Assembly (NCBI RefSeq): GCF_012184425.1
Contig: NZ_VTOW01000003.1
Location: 558,001 to 622,000 of the forward strand
Reading direction: 5' to 3'
Source: Candidatus Manganitrophus noduliformans
Lineage (GTDB): Bacteria; Nitrospirota; Nitrospiria; SBBL01; Manganitrophaceae
Length of the DNA stretch: 64,000 nucleotides
A model generated the notes under the pieces. That model was given only the letters and a program-made list of their open reading frames with translations. It ran no database searches and was not told the origin of the DNA. The translations under genes were made by a program, and so were the position numbers. The stretch's first letter is position 1, and every line of letters starts with the position of its first letter. Of the stretch, positions 9,033 to 17,607 are shown piece after piece.

Positions 9033-9121
9033 GGACCATCCTCGTTGATGATCTTGTAGGGGATAAAAATGAAAGTTTCATATCGACAAGTGCTTGCTTT
9101 GAAAAGAGAAAGACAAATAAA

Positions 9122-9150
9122 ACTTTACCTGATTGACGGTTAGATGTCAA
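9122..9150 (-). promoter_or_regulatory. Promoter of the beta-oxidation operon, with inverted repeat over the -35
   Basis: On the minus strand TTGACA (9150-9145) is followed by a 17-nt spacer and TAAAGT (9127-9122). An inverted repeat TTGAC-N8-GTCAA (9133-9150) covers the -35 box and part of the spacer, a placement typical of a repressor operator. No regulator gene is adjacent, so the cognate protein is unknown. The predicted leader to the fadD ATG is about 80 nt. Confidence 0.55.
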
Positions 9151-9228
9151 GGTAACGATCTGAAATGAACTGCAAGGAATCGTCGACAACGATAAAAAGG
9201 GATCTGTTCGGAACAAAATGGCAGCGGG

Positions 9229-11202
9229 TTATTCTAATCGCTTCACGTAAAGTTGGGAAGCGTTTGTATTGTTCTGGCCGCATCCATTGTTTACAAGGCA
9301 AGAGCCTTTTTCTACCCAGGCAACGTAGGGGGTTCCCCCAGAAAATCCAATCGCAGAGGTAATCGTCTGGAACCCTCCCCCACCGGTCATGTTTAACGCT
9401 CCACCCCCTTCTGTAACCCACTGGGTGCCGTCCCATTTCTTAACGAAGAGGTGCGGCCCCTGATTCGCCGTAGCATTGCTGTTATCGACGAGGGTGATGA
9501 AGGGAACCTGTGAACCAGTCGTAGCCGATCCAAATGCGGCGTTTGATGAAGTCGAAACGACGGTGGAAATGGTCCCGACTGAGACGAAGGTATTTCCCTG
9601 CTCTTTCCGAGCATAAACACTCGCATTCTCGTGCCATACAACGTGCAGGACTTGGTTTATAAAGCCGAGCGAAACATCATCGGGTCGAGACGGAAGACCG
9701 GGATCGCCTGCTTTTAAGGAAATAGGGTTCGCGGGTATCCACGTAGAGTTCGTTGAATCCCAGCCTTTCACATAGAGTTGGCAGTCGTTTAAATTCGGAA
9801 TGCATTCCGTCCAAGAGACTTTAATCGTTGATCCATTGATTGCGATTGCCGGATTAGATCCGTTTTTTGTTGCATCGACGTTCAGGCTGTCCCCATCTTG
9901 GACCCAATTCGATCCGTTGAAATGGCTCACATAAATTTGATTGATGCCCGATCCATCCGGCTCGACCCAAACAACGTAGGGCGTGTTGCTTCCATCAAAC
10001 GCAATGGCGCTGTCGGCGGCGGATTTGGTTCCATCCACATTGAGTTCCCCGCCAACGAGGTCCCAAGTAGTGCTTCCCACATTCCGCTTGACATAAACTT
10101 TGCAATTCGCCCCTCCGCTATTACACTCGGTGTAAGTAATGTAAGCAACGGGAGTGGCAGCGCCGTTGGAGGCGATCTTAGGTTGAAGGGCGTGATTTCC
10201 AACAGTATTGATCTTGGTCTCTGTAGACCATGTTTCGGATGTGGTATCAAACGTTTTAACGTAGACGTCTGCCGGCGTATTTCCTTCCCACCAAGCTAAG
10301 TAAGGGGTACTTCCAACAATTGCAATAGACGGATCACGCGCATCTTTACTTGAGTTTTTATTTAAGCTGGCTTCTAGAGAAACGAAAGCTCCGAATGTCG
10401 TTGCCGATTCCTGGACCGTGTTGCCGTCGAGCAGATTGACTTGGTCTTTCACCCGGACCACGAAATAGTAAGTTGTGTTGCTGCCTAAGCCGCTGACTCC
10501 CAATGTGGTCTGTCCTGCTTGTGACTCGGTAATGACCACATTCCCTCCTGTCGGAAAGGGATTGGCGGTGCAATCTGTTGAGACAGTCGATCGGCAAATA
10601 ATATAGATGAGTTGGCTTTGCGTGGTTGTGTTATCACTCGCGGCGACCCATGAGAGTGAAATCGAATTTGAACTGGTGGCCTGGACGACGAGTTGAGGAT
10701 CGTTCCCAGGAAAAGAAGGCGGACTATTATCGATTGCCGAGCCTGTCGTGAACGACCATGAATAGGGTGCGGCCATCGGGTTGCCGGCTTCATCCTCGAC
10801 AGCCGTCGTAATTGTAACGGTATAGGTCGTATCTATTTCCAGGAGAGTGGTTGGTGTGAAGGTTGTTGTTTTTGTCTCGGCAGTGTAGGCAACCGTTCCA
10901 GAAACCGCTGTGCCACCAGAGATCCCCACGGAAAGAACAATAAAAGTGTTCGAGGTAAGGGTGTCTGGGTTGATCGGCTCACTGAAGGTGGCTCTGATGC
11001 TGGTATTCAGAGGGACCTGCGTCGCGCCATTCACCGGTGTCGGGCTCGGATCTGAAGAAACAGTAGGCGGAGTGGTATCGTCGCTCGGCGCTTCACCAGT
11101 GTTTGACCGGCCGCCGTCGCTGCCTCCGCACCCACTTAAAACAAAAGTTAAATAAATAAGGGAGAAAATAATCGATCGATGTCGATAACTAAACTTCCTC
11201 AC
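9229..11202 (-). CDS. Lipoprotein with Ig-like, Fn3-like and beta-propeller repeats
   Basis: A GTG start at 11202, preceded by GGAG, gives 657 residues with a compact lipoprotein signal: positive N-terminus, hydrophobic stretch and lipobox VLSGC with Cys25. The longest frame begins 66 nt upstream and would give an implausibly long leader. The order is a Ser/Thr/Pro linker, a Big_5-type Ig-like domain (TPPTVSSDPSPTPVNGATQV to YSWSFTTGS), a fibronectin-III-like stretch (SSNSISLSWVAASD), then about six repeats of roughly 50 residues with the pattern PAIAI.GS-x-VSWTE-x-LYVK-x-W, resembling a sialidase-type beta-propeller without an obvious active site. Probably outer-membrane or surface anchored. 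Binding partner unknown. Confidence 0.75.
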   Translation of the reverse strand: MRKFSYRHRSIIFSLIYLTFVLSGCGGSDGGRSNTGEAPSDDTTPPTVSSDPSPTPVNGATQVPLNTSIRATFSEPINPDTLTSNTFIVLSVGISGGTAVSGTVAYTAETKTTTFTPTTLLEIDTTYTVTITTAVEDEAGNPMAAPYSWSFTTGSAIDNSPPSFPGNDPQLVVQATSSNSISLSWVAASDNTTTQSQLIYIICRSTVSTDCTANPFPTGGNVVITESQAGQTTLGVSGLGSNTTYYFVVRVKDQVNLLDGNTVQESATTFGAFVSLEASLNKNSSKDARDPSIAIVGSTPYLAWWEGNTPADVYVKTFDTTSETWSTETKINTVGNHALQPKIASNGAATPVAYITYTECNSGGANCKVYVKRNVGSTTWDLVGGELNVDGTKSAADSAIAFDGSNTPYVVWVEPDGSGINQIYVSHFNGSNWVQDGDSLNVDATKNGSNPAIAINGSTIKVSWTECIPNLNDCQLYVKGWDSTNSTWIPANPISLKAGDPGLPSRPDDVSLGFINQVLHVVWHENASVYARKEQGNTFVSVGTISTVVSTSSNAAFGSATTGSQVPFITLVDNSNATANQGPHLFVKKWDGTQWVTEGGGALNMTGGGGFQTITSAIGFSGGTPYVAWVEKGSCLVNNGCGQNNTNASQLYVKRLE

Positions 11203-11360
11203 GTCCACTCCGATCAGGGATAGCCTATAATTGTCTTTATAGGTTACCACGAGCGGCCGTATTGTCAATAAAGTCTAAAGAATCTGCATAAAGTTTTAGA
11301 AAATTGAGAAAAAAATAGAACCACATTGTCTCTTGTAATATCGAAGTCAAAGATGAAAGC

Positions 11361-11397
11361 AAAAAAAAGAGGAGAGGTCGTTTGACCTCTCCTCTTT
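11361..11397 (-). terminator. Strong intrinsic terminator of the six-paralogue operon
   Basis: Read on the minus strand, a perfect 14-bp stem (11397-11384 with 11379-11366) with a 4-nt loop runs into an uninterrupted T-run (complement of the A-run 11361-11368). It lies 24 nt after the stop of the last secreted paralogue and separates that operon from the lipoprotein gene. Confidence 0.88.
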
Positions 11398-11420
11398 GGC
11401 GAAGATAATGCTATATGCTG

Positions 11421-12446
11421 TTACGGAACAGCATCGAAGACCATCGATTCGCCCACCGGGGCGGCAACGCCGATGCTCCTCTCGGTTTGTGTCCTTCCGC
11501 TTGGATATTGAGCGGAAACGGCGTCAGCAGTACCGTTATAAACGAAGCTTCCAGCAATGTTCTGCGTGAACGAGCTGGCCCCCGTTCCGGATTGATCCGG
11601 ATCGGAGATATTCTGCGTCCAGGTTACAGTCAGACTGTTGGGATTTGTTGCCGGGTTATTCGAGGAAGGGTTCGCTGCGGTTGTCGCCCAGTCGGCGCTG
11701 ATCTCAACCAGCTGGTCTCCGGTTCCGGGTGCCGCTTGGGTCCCAATATTGGCCGTTTTGACCGCAGTGACCTGACGCATGCTTTGGGATCCGGTAATTT
11801 CAGAAGTTGTTCCGGTCAGACGTATAAAGTTGAAATCATTTGTGACATTGAATCCGGTATGGGCGGCGATGACTTGCGCAGGCGTTCCTCCCCCGTCCGA
11901 ACAGTCTGTCGGCGCGCCGGCGGGCCCGGGGCAAAAATCGGCGACAAATTGACTGTTCATGTCTAGCCCTGCCACAGGTGTCACAAGGGTGTTTGCATCT
12001 GTGGTAAGTGTGGTTTGGCCTTGCGTGCTCGGATTAAACCGAAGGTCGCCGCAGTTCAACCCGGCCAAGGAGGCGTTGGTGACCTCTCCGCAGGCAGTCA
12101 CCGGGATCGGCGTTCCACTGGCATCTTGCCCGGAAATAATCCCGAACATGTTATCGGTCACAGCTCCCGGACCGAGGCTTGGGAAGACTGTCTGAAGATT
12201 ATCCGGATCCAGCAAGGCGAGGGCGCTCGCGTCCAAGACTAAGGCTCCGCCGCAAACTCCGGCAGCCGAGCGGGTTCCGCCCCGACAGGGGTTAAATCCC
12301 GGATTGTTATTGCTACCATCGGAACGAAGATCGGTCAGTTGGGTGTTTATATTGAAGTCAACTGCCTGAGCTTCTGTTCCGGCCACGGTCAGCATTCCTG
12401 CCAGCAGGAGGGGCAGCGCCGCTGAAACCTTTTTAATGATATTCAT
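11421..12446 (-). CDS. Secreted paralogue 1 of six, unknown function
   Basis: 341 residues with a signal peptide (basic MNIIKK, hydrophobic core, AQA cleavage). I recognise no catalogued domain. It shares a set of motifs with the five genes upstream: DFNINTQ near the mature N-terminus, NPGFNPC, LGPGAVTDNMFGI, LNCGDLRFNPSTQ, SQSMRQVTAV followed by PGTGDQLVEISADW, and a C-terminal WTQNISDPDQSG with GSFVYNG and YPSGRTQT. Cysteines recur at fixed places, suggesting disulfides outside the cytoplasm. It is the last gene of the run, 24 nt after paralogue 2 and just before the terminator. A good AGGAGGT ribosome-binding site precedes the ATG. Confidence 0.8.
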   Translation of the reverse strand: MNIIKKVSAALPLLLAGMLTVAGTEAQAVDFNINTQLTDLRSDGSNNNPGFNPCRGGTRSAAGVCGGALVLDASALALLDPDNLQTVFPSLGPGAVTDNMFGIISGQDASGTPIPVTACGEVTNASLAGLNCGDLRFNPSTQGQTTLTTDANTLVTPVAGLDMNSQFVADFCPGPAGAPTDCSDGGGTPAQVIAAHTGFNVTNDFNFIRLTGTTSEITGSQSMRQVTAVKTANIGTQAAPGTGDQLVEISADWATTAANPSSNNPATNPNSLTVTWTQNISDPDQSGTGASSFTQNIAGSFVYNGTADAVSAQYPSGRTQTERSIGVAAPVGESMVFDAVP

Positions 12447-12470
12447 GTTCTTACCTCCTTGTTTCTTAAA

Positions 12471-13478
12471 TTATGGAATGCTCTCAACCGGTGTTCCGCC
12501 GCCCCCTGCACGGATCGTGAAGCTCTGACCACTCGGATATTGTGTTGCCGTGAAAGCGCTGCCGTTGTAGGTGAAGCTGCCGGAGAGCGTTTGATCAAAA
12601 GTGCCCCCTCCGATCATTTCACTCTGGACGATCTTGCTTTCCCAGTTGACAGTCGGGGCCGTTCCCATCGCACCTGCCGCAGAGTTGGTTGTCGCCCAAT
12701 CGGTTGCCAGGCTGACGACCACCGTGGTGGTTGTGCCGAGCGCGGTTGTTTCGATCATGGAGGCTTGTCCGCAGACAGCGGGGTTTGCAGCGCTTCCTGC
12801 AGCGCAGGTTTTGGCTGCCGGCGCCGCAATGATTGTCGGCATGTTCGCGGTATTGACCGGAAGGTTCACCGTGGAGCCGGTCGGATTCCAAACAAAGGCG
12901 TCTTCTACCTGAGAGCGGTGCAGCGCGGCATCATTGGCGCAAGCGCCCATTGTGGACCCTGCCCCGCAAGAGGTCATGTCAATCGGGGTGTTGACAGCCA
13001 TTGCGCCGGTGAGATTTGTCCCTGACGTTGGAATCGTTTGATCCTGCGTTGAAGGATCGAACTTTCCATCACCGCAGTTTAGCGATCCGACGCCGCCGGC
13101 AAGGACTCCTGCTCCCTGTGCTCCGCACACAAGCGGGGTTGCAGGGCGTTCAACAATTCCGAACATGTTGTCTGTGATGGCGCCGGGTCCGGTCTTTTCG
13201 AAGAGGCCGGCGGTGTTGGCCACAGAATCTCCGAGGTTGAGTGCATCCAAGAGAGGCTCTGAGCCGCCCGGAGCGCCGGAGCATTCTGTGGTTGTCTGAG
13301 TGGTCCCACCGGCGCACGGATTAAAGCCGGGTGCGCCATCGCTTCCACTCGAGCGCTTGTCGAGCGACTGCGTATTGCTGAAGAAGTCAAGCGCCTGGGC
13401 GTAAGCGCCCTGGACAGAAAATGCCAGGATGCCGATGCCTAGGACAAACAGGGTAATCTTTTTTATAGGGCGGTTCAT
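12471..13478 (-). CDS. Secreted paralogue 2 of six, unknown function
   Basis: 335 residues from the ATG at 13478, chosen because AGGAGG precedes it and it starts a clean signal peptide (MNRPIKK, hydrophobic core, AYA-Q cleavage). The open frame extends 27 nt further upstream. Family motifs: FFSNTQSLDKR, APGFNPC, TGPGAITDNMFGI, LNCGDGKFDPSTQ, and a C-terminal VNWESKIV with GSFTYNG and YPSGQS. The SQ-VEQVTA segment has become ASMIETTAL. It is rich in Ala, Thr and Gly. Closest by eye to paralogue 1. A 144-nt gap upstream could hold an internal promoter, but none is convincing. Confidence 0.8.
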   Translation of the reverse strand: MNRPIKKITLFVLGIGILAFSVQGAYAQALDFFSNTQSLDKRSSGSDGAPGFNPCAGGTTQTTTECSGAPGGSEPLLDALNLGDSVANTAGLFEKTGPGAITDNMFGIVERPATPLVCGAQGAGVLAGGVGSLNCGDGKFDPSTQDQTIPTSGTNLTGAMAVNTPIDMTSCGAGSTMGACANDAALHRSQVEDAFVWNPTGSTVNLPVNTANMPTIIAAPAAKTCAAGSAANPAVCGQASMIETTALGTTTTVVVSLATDWATTNSAAGAMGTAPTVNWESKIVQSEMIGGGTFDQTLSGSFTYNGSAFTATQYPSGQSFTIRAGGGGTPVESIP

Positions 13479-13622
13479 TGTTTCCTCCTGATTAAAAAAT
13501 ACCATGTAATCTGCCTCTAAGCTTAGCCGTTTTTTATATCCCTGTAAAGTATAAAAGTAAGAAATGGCATAAAAAAGTTCGGTAAAAAATCAATTGATAA
13601 ATATTCTATTTTGTATCCTCTA

Positions 13623-14924
13623 TCACGGGCTTGTTGCTCCGTCGATGATTCCAAAAGATGCCTGTGGTCCGAGCGGATAACTGGTCGGAGTGGTGCTGAC
13701 GGCATCCCCATCCCGGATGAAGTAACCTTCCGAAACGTCCAGGAATCCGTATCCGGAGGCCACCCCCCGGCAGATGTTCGGACCGGCATTCGGATCATAC
13801 GCGCCGATGATTTTACAGGGAGAGTCCTCGTAGCTGGAATACCAATGGACACAAATCTTCCCTCCTGTCGTTTGGGCGACACCATGGATCGGATTGCCGC
13901 AAGTGGCCGCGCCCGAGGCAGTGCCGGCGGGGTCGACATTCTGAGTCGACCACACAAAGGCCCATTCGGCATGGGAGGTGCCGTTCTCTGTTTGGGTTTC
14001 CTGAACGAGACTCTGTCTCGCGCAGGTTGTGTCTCCCGTGTCGGAACGGCAAACAACTCCCCTGCTAAATGAGAACTCATTGTGTAACCCATTCGGGATT
14101 CCTGTAAACGGACCCGCTGTCCAGTCGCTTCCGGTCGGAAAGACATTTGAGGTAAATGCGTGGGGCGCCGCATTAAAGTCGACTAAATCGCATCCCTCCC
14201 CTGTATCGTTTGCGCGAGGAGGATCGGTTGCGAGGACACATGGGGTTCCCGAGCTCGATGTCAGCGTCATCGTTGTCAGACTTACCATCGTCTGGCCAGC
14301 TGAAACGGTGTTATTCCCTGAGGGAAGGGATAGTCCTTGGGTGGCCGGGGTGTTTCTCAGATATCCGCAGTTTAGACCAGAACGTACGCCGGGATCGATC
14401 GAAGGGTCAAACGTTCCGTCCCCGGCGGTATTGCCGCATTGGGCGGGATCGCGGCTTCCCATGCCGAAGGCAGGTGTTCCGGCCGTGACCTCCGCGGCGG
14501 TTCGGGTCGGGTCCGAAACCACATTAAACATATTGTCGGTGACGGCGCCGGGGCCGGTCATCGCGAAAAGCGGGCTTACCTTCACTTCCAGTTTCGAATC
14601 ATTTGTCGGATTGCTTGGCGTCCCTACGCAGATCGATATGCAAACCTGGGGACCGACCAACCCAACTTGCGTCACGTTGAGAGCGCCATCGACGAGCGTC
14701 TGGCGAAGCAGTCCATTGCCGTTACAAGTCGTTCCACCGATCGTAGACCCGTTACACGGATTAAACCCGGGACAATTCGCACAATCATTTGCATCCCCCG
14801 AGTTTTTGAAACGGCTGTTGGCGGTTGACGTGGAGCTGAAGAAGTCATTCGATTGAGCATAGGAGATCTGTTCTGTCAGGAGGATTGTACAGAAAATACC
14901 GAGTATTAAATATGAGAACTTCAT
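13623..14924 (-). CDS. Secreted paralogue 3 of six, unknown function
   Basis: 433 residues from the ATG at 14924, giving a signal peptide MKFSYLILGIFCTILL...SYAQ. The frame is open 126 nt further upstream into the previous gene, but that part has no signal-like character. Family motifs: FFSSTSTANSRFKN, CPGFNPC, TGPGAVTDNMFNV, LNCGYLRNTPATQ and SLVQETQTENG. The C-terminal WTQ-DPD segment is not evident, and the protein instead ends in YFIRDGDAV...YPLGPQASFG. It is Cys-rich and longer than paralogues 1 and 2, with an insert around residues 90-110. It begins 8 nt after the paralogue 4 stop. Confidence 0.77.
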   Translation of the reverse strand: MKFSYLILGIFCTILLTEQISYAQSNDFFSSTSTANSRFKNSGDANDCANCPGFNPCNGSTIGGTTCNGNGLLRQTLVDGALNVTQVGLVGPQVCISICVGTPSNPTNDSKLEVKVSPLFAMTGPGAVTDNMFNVVSDPTRTAAEVTAGTPAFGMGSRDPAQCGNTAGDGTFDPSIDPGVRSGLNCGYLRNTPATQGLSLPSGNNTVSAGQTMVSLTTMTLTSSSGTPCVLATDPPRANDTGEGCDLVDFNAAPHAFTSNVFPTGSDWTAGPFTGIPNGLHNEFSFSRGVVCRSDTGDTTCARQSLVQETQTENGTSHAEWAFVWSTQNVDPAGTASGAATCGNPIHGVAQTTGGKICVHWYSSYEDSPCKIIGAYDPNAGPNICRGVASGYGFLDVSEGYFIRDGDAVSTTPTSYPLGPQASFGIIDGATSP

Positions 14925-14932
14925 CTGTTTTC

Positions 14933-16321
14933 CTAGTTCGGGTCGGTCCCGATTAAGAAGTCGGGATCTCCCCGCGTTTGGCTTTCCCCGGTCGGCGCAT
15001 TGACCGCCGGGAAGGTTTGGTTGCAGGTGGTCCAAACGTCTCGGTTGCACATCTCAAAAGAGCCGGCCATTGTTGCGCTGAATGCCGCAGGCTGATTAGG
15101 ATCGATCGCTCCGGCCACATCCGGATCGGTGATATGTTGCGCCCAATTGACCGTGATCATCGGCGGGACAGGATCACCCCCGCCACGAAAGGCGGCAGGC
15201 GTGTGAGAGTTCGTGAGAGAAAGGGTGTTTCCGGTGGCGGGATTAATGTTCGAGGCGTGGCAGTCATTGTTTCCCCCTATCCCGCTTGAGGAGCCGATAC
15301 AGTCTGCATTCGTAACGTGGAAATAGGCCCCTATCTCAGTATGTTGATCCGGAAAACCGGTTTCGAGCTGGGTTTCCATAATGATTCCCATGACGCTGCA
15401 GGTAAGATCTGTTGTCGTTTGCACCGTGGCCAACCGAGGATCTTTTCCGCAATTAAATGTTCCGGCAGAGGGTGCGCGTCTGAAAGTAAAATCACTTGAA
15501 AAGCCGGTCCCAATACCGGCAAAAAACAGCGGGCCCTGGCAGGGAGTCTTGAGATTGGGGTCATTCGGCACGGCTACACCGGACTCCGAGACGGTGGGCG
15601 CCGTGTACCCGCAAAAACTGGTCCGATCGGGTGTTGCGAGAATTGGCGATCCGGAAGGACTTCCGAATAGGTCATAGTCCGCAACACCATCGGCATCCAG
15701 ATCTTTGTCTTCGGAAACCATCTCCAATGAGAAGAATCGTCTTAAGGGGAAATTCACCGAGTGGAAATTATTCGAGCCGATAGGGATCTGCATCTCCTGT
15801 CGCACCGGGTTATAGCGGAGGTTCCCGCAATTTTGGCCTGTCACGACCCCGGTGTCGAACGCGGGATCTCCGCAAAGCGTCGGATCATCGTCCGCGTTAT
15901 CGCAAATATTGTCGGGACCGCAGGTTTTGGAGACCGCGCCGAACATATTGTCGGTCACGGCCCCATAACTGGTTGCATGGAAGAAGCCGCCTTGTCTGTT
16001 GTTATCATCGTTCGTGGCACCACCGACGTTTCTGGCCGAGAGGAGTGGAATCGTGCCCGATGCGGGGTTTGTCTCTCCGTCACATCTTGCACCGCTTTGA
16101 ATGCCGGTCGGGCTTAAACAAGGATCAAAACCTGGATTGTTCCTGGCGAAATTAGTCGGACTGGACGCATTCCCGGCACGCCGCTGGGCTATGCTGCTTG
16201 AGTTAATATTAAAGTCGGTTGCACCTGACTGTTGTGCCCCGACCTCCCCTACGATCGAAAACATGAGGAGGAGCGCCATTAAAGTATTAAAGAGAAATTT
16301 ATTCGTTTTAAGATAACTCAT
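14933..16321 (-). CDS. Secreted paralogue 4 of six, unknown function
   Basis: 462 residues from the ATG at 16321, whose ATGA overlaps the stop of the upstream gene (16318-16320). The longer frame would need a TTG at 16327. Signal peptide MSYLKTNKFLFNTLMALLL to GEVGAQQ. Family motifs: DFNINSSSIAQRRAG, NPGFDPC, SYGAVTDNMFGAV, QNCGNLRYNPVRQ, and a C-terminal VNWAQHITDPDVAG, AGSFEMC and APTGESQTRGD. A central insert holds the acidic EDKDLDADGVADYD, a possible Ca-binding loop resembling a thrombospondin type-3 repeat (inference). Numerous paired Cys. Confidence 0.78.
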   Translation of the reverse strand: MSYLKTNKFLFNTLMALLLMFSIVGEVGAQQSGATDFNINSSSIAQRRAGNASSPTNFARNNPGFDPCLSPTGIQSGARCDGETNPASGTIPLLSARNVGGATNDDNNRQGGFFHATSYGAVTDNMFGAVSKTCGPDNICDNADDDPTLCGDPAFDTGVVTGQNCGNLRYNPVRQEMQIPIGSNNFHSVNFPLRRFFSLEMVSEDKDLDADGVADYDLFGSPSGSPILATPDRTSFCGYTAPTVSESGVAVPNDPNLKTPCQGPLFFAGIGTGFSSDFTFRRAPSAGTFNCGKDPRLATVQTTTDLTCSVMGIIMETQLETGFPDQHTEIGAYFHVTNADCIGSSSGIGGNNDCHASNINPATGNTLSLTNSHTPAAFRGGGDPVPPMITVNWAQHITDPDVAGAIDPNQPAAFSATMAGSFEMCNRDVWTTCNQTFPAVNAPTGESQTRGDPDFLIGTDPN

Positions 16322-17607
16322 GGACAAGCGCCCTCTGTATTTCCAGTCGACGGATCATAAGACAAGCAGCTTTTGAAATCGCCGATCGTCTGGCTGGTTC
16401 CGGTCGGATAAATCGCATCGGGGAGGACGACAGAGAAACAGGGATCCCCCGAGTTGTTGTGGGCGCCGTGGCAATAGGTGAATGCGCCATTCATTTCATC
16501 ATCATAGCCGGAAAGACCGGAAAAGTTCGGATCTTTGATCGTTTGCTGCCAGGCAATTCTCGGATTTATACCGGTCGCTTGCGCGGCCGCATCTCCGGGT
16601 GTGGTGTAAATGTCATCGTTATTTCTAGCAGACCAGCCGAGGACATTGATGTGAACGACTTGATCGCCCGGTCCGGGATTTGCCCGTGTTCCAATCCCAA
16701 GATCGGAATCAAGCGCAGTGACCTGCTCAACACTCTGTGAGGCATGGGTACAGTTAGAAGTATGCTGAACCATCCCGGCTCGATTTTGATTACAGGTCGC
16801 AAGGGTGTTTTGGTCCATCCATTTGAAGCTGACATCGAACTTGAATCCGGCATGTTCGATGGCCCCCGGAAAGAAGTCGTCATTTCTGGAAAATTGCTCG
16901 GAAAAACCGTGGAAGCCGTCGGCGGAGGTCATCCCGGCTGTATTGCTTCCATTCCCGGTAGGGTTCGTGCAATCTTCGGCTGGATTCGGATCTCCGGTTC
17001 CTGTCGGAGAGGAGGCATTAAAAATTCCGACACAAGGGGCGTTATCGTCCTGACTCTTCGGATTGTATTTCTCAATACCCAGGTTAAGGTTTCCCACTCC
17101 TGCACAAAGTTCGCTGGAAGGATCCGTTGATGAGATCTCTTTACAGATGCTTCCATTCACCCCCTGTATTCGACCATGCATATTGCCTGTTGCTTCCCCC
17201 GGTCCCAAGTGTACGAAGAGTTCGAGCGCGCCATCGGCGGGAGCAGGACAATTTGTTTGGGGGTCGGGACAGTTTATCGGTGTGGTCAAGCCGGAGCTGA
17301 TGTTCCGTGTTGGGTCGTACCCACGACAACTGAAAATATTGATGGTGCAAGCCGGCTGACTTGAGTTAAAGCGTTCGCATTGGGCTTCAGAGGCGGAGCT
17401 ACAAGCCGGGAAACGTTGATCCTGAGTTTTAGTGAAAATGACGAATTCCTGCGCATTCGCAGGCTGTCCAGAAGCTAAAAATATCCATAGTGTAAATCCG
17501 AAAAGGATAAGGACCCGAAAAGTGGCTATGGCGCGGGGAGAGTATCCACTCTTTCGTCGATTCGAGGAAGGAAAAGGAGAAGAAGTGAATTTCTCAAAGG
17601 CATTCAT
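16318..17607 (-). CDS. Secreted paralogue 5 of six, unknown function
   Basis: 429 residues. The N-terminus has a long basic region (about 30 residues) before a hydrophobic core and a PANAQ cleavage site, so the leader is unusually long; an internal start is possible. Its motifs fit the second subgroup with paralogue 6: FVIFTKTQDQR, LGPGEATGNMHG, NLNLGIEKYNPKSQ, SQSVEQVTALDSDLGIGT, PGPGDQVVHINVLGW, WQQTIKDPNFSG, GAFTYC and YPTGTSQTIGD. Its ATG directly follows the TGA of paralogue 6, with GGAGGAG inside that gene's end, so translation is probably coupled. About 16 cysteines suggest a disulfide-rich exported protein. Confidence 0.78.
   Translation of the reverse strand: MNAFEKFTSSPFPSSNRRKSGYSPRAIATFRVLILFGFTLWIFLASGQPANAQEFVIFTKTQDQRFPACSSASEAQCERFNSSQPACTINIFSCRGYDPTRNISSGLTTPINCPDPQTNCPAPADGALELFVHLGPGEATGNMHGRIQGVNGSICKEISSTDPSSELCAGVGNLNLGIEKYNPKSQDDNAPCVGIFNASSPTGTGDPNPAEDCTNPTGNGSNTAGMTSADGFHGFSEQFSRNDDFFPGAIEHAGFKFDVSFKWMDQNTLATCNQNRAGMVQHTSNCTHASQSVEQVTALDSDLGIGTRANPGPGDQVVHINVLGWSARNNDDIYTTPGDAAAQATGINPRIAWQQTIKDPNFSGLSGYDDEMNGAFTYCHGAHNNSGDPCFSVVLPDAIYPTGTSQTIGDFKSCLSYDPSTGNTEGACP

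Noticed and set aside
9004-9216. 70-codon minus-strand frame upstream of fadD
   Set aside because: It lies over the promoter and leader of the acyl-CoA synthetase gene and has no ribosome-binding site.
14029-14856. 275-codon open frame opposite secreted paralogue 3 (similar frames lie opposite paralogues 1, 2 and 4)
   Set aside because: The minus-strand genes have signal peptides, shared motifs and ribosome-binding sites; the antisense frames have none.
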